Assembly: GCA_023442485.1 (NCBI GenBank)
Contig: JAEZZG010000009.1
Span: forward strand, 1-36,078
DNA length: 36,078 nucleotides
From: Actinomycetes bacterium
GTDB lineage: Bacteria; Actinomycetota; Actinomycetes; Propionibacteriales; Propionibacteriaceae
Reading direction: 5' to 3'
In this document: positions 33,366 through 36,078 of the stretch, piece by piece
Position numbering within the stretch: the stretch's first letter is position 1
How the letters are laid out: each line of letters begins with the position of its first letter
Notes under the pieces: model-generated
Seen by the model: only the letters and a program-made list of their open reading frames with translations
The model's database searches: none
What the model was told of the DNA's origin: nothing
Translations under genes and position numbers: made by a program

Positions 33366-34763
33366 TTAGAGGTCGAGTTTGAGCAGGGCATTCTCGACGA
33401 CCTCAGTCAAGGCCGGATGAATCCAGTACTGGCCACGAGCCAGATTCGTCACGGGCGTGCCGAAACTCATCGCCTGGATCAGCGGTTGGATCAAGACCGA
33501 TGCCTCGGGGCCGATGATGTGGGCGCCTAGGAGCTGCTTGGTCTCTAGGGATGCCAGGAGTTTGACGAAGTGGCCAGAATCCTCCATTGCCCAGCCATAA
33601 GCGACATCGGCATAGTCGCAGGTGGCCTTGACGAAGGGAACCCCGGCCTTGACGAGCTGGGCCTCGGTTTGGCCCACAGAGGCAATCTGCGGGTTGGAGA
33701 AGATGGCGTGCGGCACGAAGCGGTGATCCGTCGTGACTAGATCACTGCCGCCGGACAACAACGTCAACAGGTTCTGCCGAACCGTCCTCGCCTCAGCGTT
33801 GGCGACGTGTTTGAGCTGGAACTCAGAACAGATATCCCCGAGGGCGAAGATGTGTGGCTGAGATGTGATCTGGTTCTCACTCACCTCAACCAGGCCGGAG
33901 CGGCGATCCACGCTCACACCTGCGCGGTCAAGATCTAGGGTGTCGGAGTTTGGAACGCGTCCCGTGGCGAAGAGGATCACGTCGGCGTCGTAGGTGTACT
34001 CCCAGTTGAAACCGTCAGCGGCGGTGAAGGTGATCCGTCCCCGACGTCCGGGCTCTACCGAAATCGGTCGCTGATTGAGGCGCAAAGTCACCTTGTCGCT
34101 GATCTTTTCGATGAAGCGGCGGGAAATCTCGCGGTCCTCGCGCCGCAACATCACGCCGGTGCGGTTCACTAGAGTCACGTCGGTGCCTAATCCAGAGAAG
34201 ATGTGGGCGAACTCAGCCGCGATATAGCCGCCGCCGACAATGACCATCGTCTCGGGTAGTTTGTCGAGTCTCATCACCGTGTCAGAGGTGTGGATCATGG
34301 CAGCCAGAGACGGATCGTCCAAACCGCGAATCTGGGGCAGTGCAGGGCGTGAACCGGCAGCGAGGACGAAGTATCTAGCGGAGATTGTCTGATTGGAGAC
34401 CTGGATGGTGTGTGGATCGACGAAGTGGGCGCGCTCGCGGAAAACCGTGACATTGTCGGCTTGTTGGCGCCATTCCAGGCCCGCCTCGCTGATCGGATCG
34501 ATACGGGAGAAGATTCGGTCGCGAATGGCGGGGAAATCCGCGCCACGGTTGGCTAGCGAGACGCCGAGACGGTTGGCATGATCAACCGAGGATGCGAGAT
34601 CGGCGGGCACCACGAACATCTTCGTGGGGATGCAGCCCTTGTTGAGGCAGGTGCCACCAAAGGTACCGTCATCGACCAGTGCGACCCGGTAGTTATCGAA
34701 AGCCTCATCGACGATGGTGTTTCCTGATCCTGAGCCGATGATGCAAACGTCATAGTCACTCAT
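33366..34763 (-). CDS. mtr: Mycothione reductase
   Basis: A 465-residue FAD-dependent disulfide reductase that uses NADPH to regenerate mycothiol, the actinobacterial counterpart of glutathione. The FAD fingerprint IIGSGSGNTIVDEAF at the N-terminus distinguishes it from other pyridine nucleotide disulfide oxidoreductases. The redox Cys pair is C39 and C44 (GGTCLNKGCIPTK), and the C-terminal His-Glu pair is in HPALTEVVE. The NADPH motif is VIVGGGYIAAEFAHIF. GAAGGA precedes ATG 34763. Its presence implies that the host makes mycothiol. Confidence 0.95.
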   Translation of the reverse strand: MSDYDVCIIGSGSGNTIVDEAFDNYRVALVDDGTFGGTCLNKGCIPTKMFVVPADLASSVDHANRLGVSLANRGADFPAIRDRIFSRIDPISEAGLEWRQQADNVTVFRERAHFVDPHTIQVSNQTISARYFVLAAGSRPALPQIRGLDDPSLAAMIHTSDTVMRLDKLPETMVIVGGGYIAAEFAHIFSGLGTDVTLVNRTGVMLRREDREISRRFIEKISDKVTLRLNQRPISVEPGRRGRITFTAADGFNWEYTYDADVILFATGRVPNSDTLDLDRAGVSVDRRSGLVEVSENQITSQPHIFALGDICSEFQLKHVANAEARTVRQNLLTLLSGGSDLVTTDHRFVPHAIFSNPQIASVGQTEAQLVKAGVPFVKATCDYADVAYGWAMEDSGHFVKLLASLETKQLLGAHIIGPEASVLIQPLIQAMSFGTPVTNLARGQYWIHPALTEVVENALLKLDL

Positions 34764-34825
34764 GCAGCGTCCTTCGCTAGTGCTTGCCTGGTCAATCTTA
34801 GTGGACCCTCCTAGGGGGGGGCAGG

Positions 34826-35581
34826 TCAGCGGGGGTCTGGATTGCCGGGATCGTTACCGCCCGAAGAGAAGTTATCGTTGCGGTTCTTGACTGGGATCAG
34901 ATCGATTGCCGGTTCCGCGTAGGACAGGAGCTGGATGTTGTCGCCGTTGACGGTGAAAGACGTCACGGACCCCAAGGTGCACTGCCGTGACCGAGGGTTA
35001 TGCCACAGACGGTTCCCGGTGGCGTGAAGGCGTAGTAGCCAGATCGGGAGCTGATGGGAGACTAGGATCGCGGTTGGGTTGTGGCAGTTCATCGCTAGGC
35101 GATCAGTGGTGGCTGCACCGGCTTCGGGGAGGATGGATGTGTCGAAGTGGTTCTGCTCGGCTTGCCTCGCTGCAGCCCGCACCGCCCTGGACATGCGCTC
35201 AACGATGAGATTGTAGTGCTCGCCCCAGCTCGGCGCGAAGGGGTTGCGTAACTTCCACCAGTTCTTCGGATTCCACAAGGCCTTGTTCTTCGGCCCGAAT
35301 ACCTGGCCGACGAAAGCGTTATCGGCTTCGATCAGGTCGTCATCGATGACGACGTCGAGATGGGGGAACGCCTGAGCAATCGGGCGCATGGTTTCTTGGG
35401 CACGTTCGAGAGGTGAAACGCGCAGGTGGCACGGCGTCGTCTGGGACATGAACTCTGCGACGCGCTGCGCCATTGCGTGGCCGTTGGCAGAGAGGTGGAA
35501 ACCTGGTAGGCGCCCATACAGGACGGATCCGGGGTTATGCACCTCCCCATGGCGGATCACATGCACCACTGCTTCAGTCAA
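34826..35581 (-). CDS. Histidine phosphatase superfamily (phosphoglycerate mutase-like) protein
   Basis: A 251-residue protein with the catalytic HVIRHGEVHNP box at the N-terminus and VSPLERAQET. The second catalytic His is in ILVSHQLPIWLL. The start is TTG 35581, supported by GGAGGA 5 bases upstream. A related gene lies beside heme and cytochrome genes in many actinobacteria (for example near hemL in mycobacteria), and here a hemD-like gene lies directly upstream. The substrate is unknown. Confidence 0.85.
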   Translation of the reverse strand: MTEAVVHVIRHGEVHNPGSVLYGRLPGFHLSANGHAMAQRVAEFMSQTTPCHLRVSPLERAQETMRPIAQAFPHLDVVIDDDLIEADNAFVGQVFGPKNKALWNPKNWWKLRNPFAPSWGEHYNLIVERMSRAVRAAARQAEQNHFDTSILPEAGAATTDRLAMNCHNPTAILVSHQLPIWLLRLHATGNRLWHNPRSRQCTLGSVTSFTVNGDNIQLLSYAEPAIDLIPVKNRNDNFSSGGNDPGNPDPR

Positions 35582-35698
35582 GGCATTCCTCCAATAACCT
35601 ACATGAGGGTCACGAACTACTTAGTGTATAGCTTTGACAGAATACCTTGTGAAAGAGAGCCGTGGAAGGAGTTAGAGATTTATGTGGATTATTACCAT

Positions 35699-36078
35699 CT
35701 AGTTGTGCCAGCTTTGATAGAGGTCAACCCTTCGCTTTGATTTGGCTCGCTGAGACGGGCGGCTTGGGTAAGTATTTTCGTTAATCAGCGTCAATTGGCG
35801 CCGATCCGCAAACCGGAATAACCCATCAACCATGCTCAACGGATTCTTGCCGTCACCGATGACATCGACCCGAATTCCCGCGTCCCCGCACGCTGCAGCC
35901 GTCCCCTTCCCCAGCACCGCGATCACAGACCTAGGGTGAGGTTTACCCGCCAGCCTGATCGTGTTGTTGACCGCCGTCATCGACGCGAACAACACCGCAT
36001 CAATCCCACCTGTCTTGAGCTGATTGCGCAGGCTCTGATCAGGCGGGTTGGCTCGAATGACGCGGCAGGCGACCGGGG
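35699..36078 (-). CDS. hemD: C-terminal part of uroporphyrinogen-III synthase-like protein (partial)
   Basis: The frame is open to the window edge; the 5' part is missing. About 125 residues are visible: TGGIDAVLFASMTAVNNTI, then VIAVLGKGTAAACGDAGIRVDVIGDG. These are the C-terminal lobe signatures of HemD, which cyclises and flips ring D in heme and corrinoid synthesis. It may be the HemD half of a fusion with a SAM-dependent uroporphyrinogen methyltransferase, which cannot be seen. The last 40 residues are basic and unlike the family core. It precedes the histidine phosphatase gene on the same strand. Confidence 0.7.
   Translation of the reverse strand, partial: PVACRVIRANPPDQSLRNQLKTGGIDAVLFASMTAVNNTIRLAGKPHPRSVIAVLGKGTAAACGDAGIRVDVIGDGKNPLSMVDGLFRFADRRQLTLINENTYPSRPSQRAKSKRRVDLYQSWHN

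Overview
The window is chromosomal DNA from a high-GC Gram-positive (actinobacterial) genome. The evidence is a mycothione reductase, an Lsr2 nucleoid protein, a GlnR-type orphan regulator, a MutT1-type Nudix/phosphatase fusion, a ClpC with UVR motif, and the actinobacterial order dacB / zincin_2 metalloprotease / tilS / hpt / fol genes. The gene set and the moderate GC would fit a member of the Propionibacteriales, but this is an inference and the genus cannot be fixed from the sequence alone. I saw no insertion sequence, prophage, CRISPR array, tRNA or rRNA; almost everything is core housekeeping content.

Layout. Positions 1-222 are the sortase-type C-terminus of a Pro-Thr-rich surface protein. 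A flavin amine oxidase (451-1800) and a zinc-ribbon membrane protein (1828-2433) follow. On the minus strand lie a SixA-like phosphatase translationally coupled to an RNA methylase (2596-4094), then inorganic pyrophosphatase with its terminator (4100-4723). Divergent from ppa begins a plus-strand run: D,D-carboxypeptidase, zincin_2 metalloprotease, tilS, hpt, a DUF4213/DUF364 putative metal-chelation protein where ftsH is usual, then folE, folP and a folB-folK fusion. A coiled-coil membrane protein (12749-13696) converges on an orphan NuoD-like gene (minus). After about 600 bases of partly AT-rich non-coding DNA come lsr2, clpC, a small membrane protein and a rhomboid protease.

A TPP riboswitch (about 19852-19936) with a Shine-Dalgarno-sequestering hairpin precedes the thiamine ABC transporter thiB-thiP-thiQ. 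Convergent mutY, a putative structured intergenic element, a secreted or anchored Pro-Thr protein, and minus-strand radA-disA (DNA repair and c-di-AMP synthesis) follow. The right part holds a glyoxalase-like protein, a sugar-phosphate isomerase-like protein overlapping dtd, glnR, a four-helix membrane protein, mutT1, mycothione reductase, a histidine phosphatase and a hemD-like gene cut by the window end.

The points most worth a second look are: (i) FolE with a five-fold His-x-x-x array encoded by a 12-bp tandem repeat, overlapping the DUF364 gene that sits at the usual ftsH position, suggesting a metal-handling and folate link; (ii) the orphan NuoD-like protein, in which all three quinone-site residues of complex I appear substituted; (iii) a 103-nt inverted-repeat element upstream of the 25034 gene; and (iv) several genes whose start codon sits 6-7 nt after a -10-like hexamer, suggesting leaderless mRNAs.
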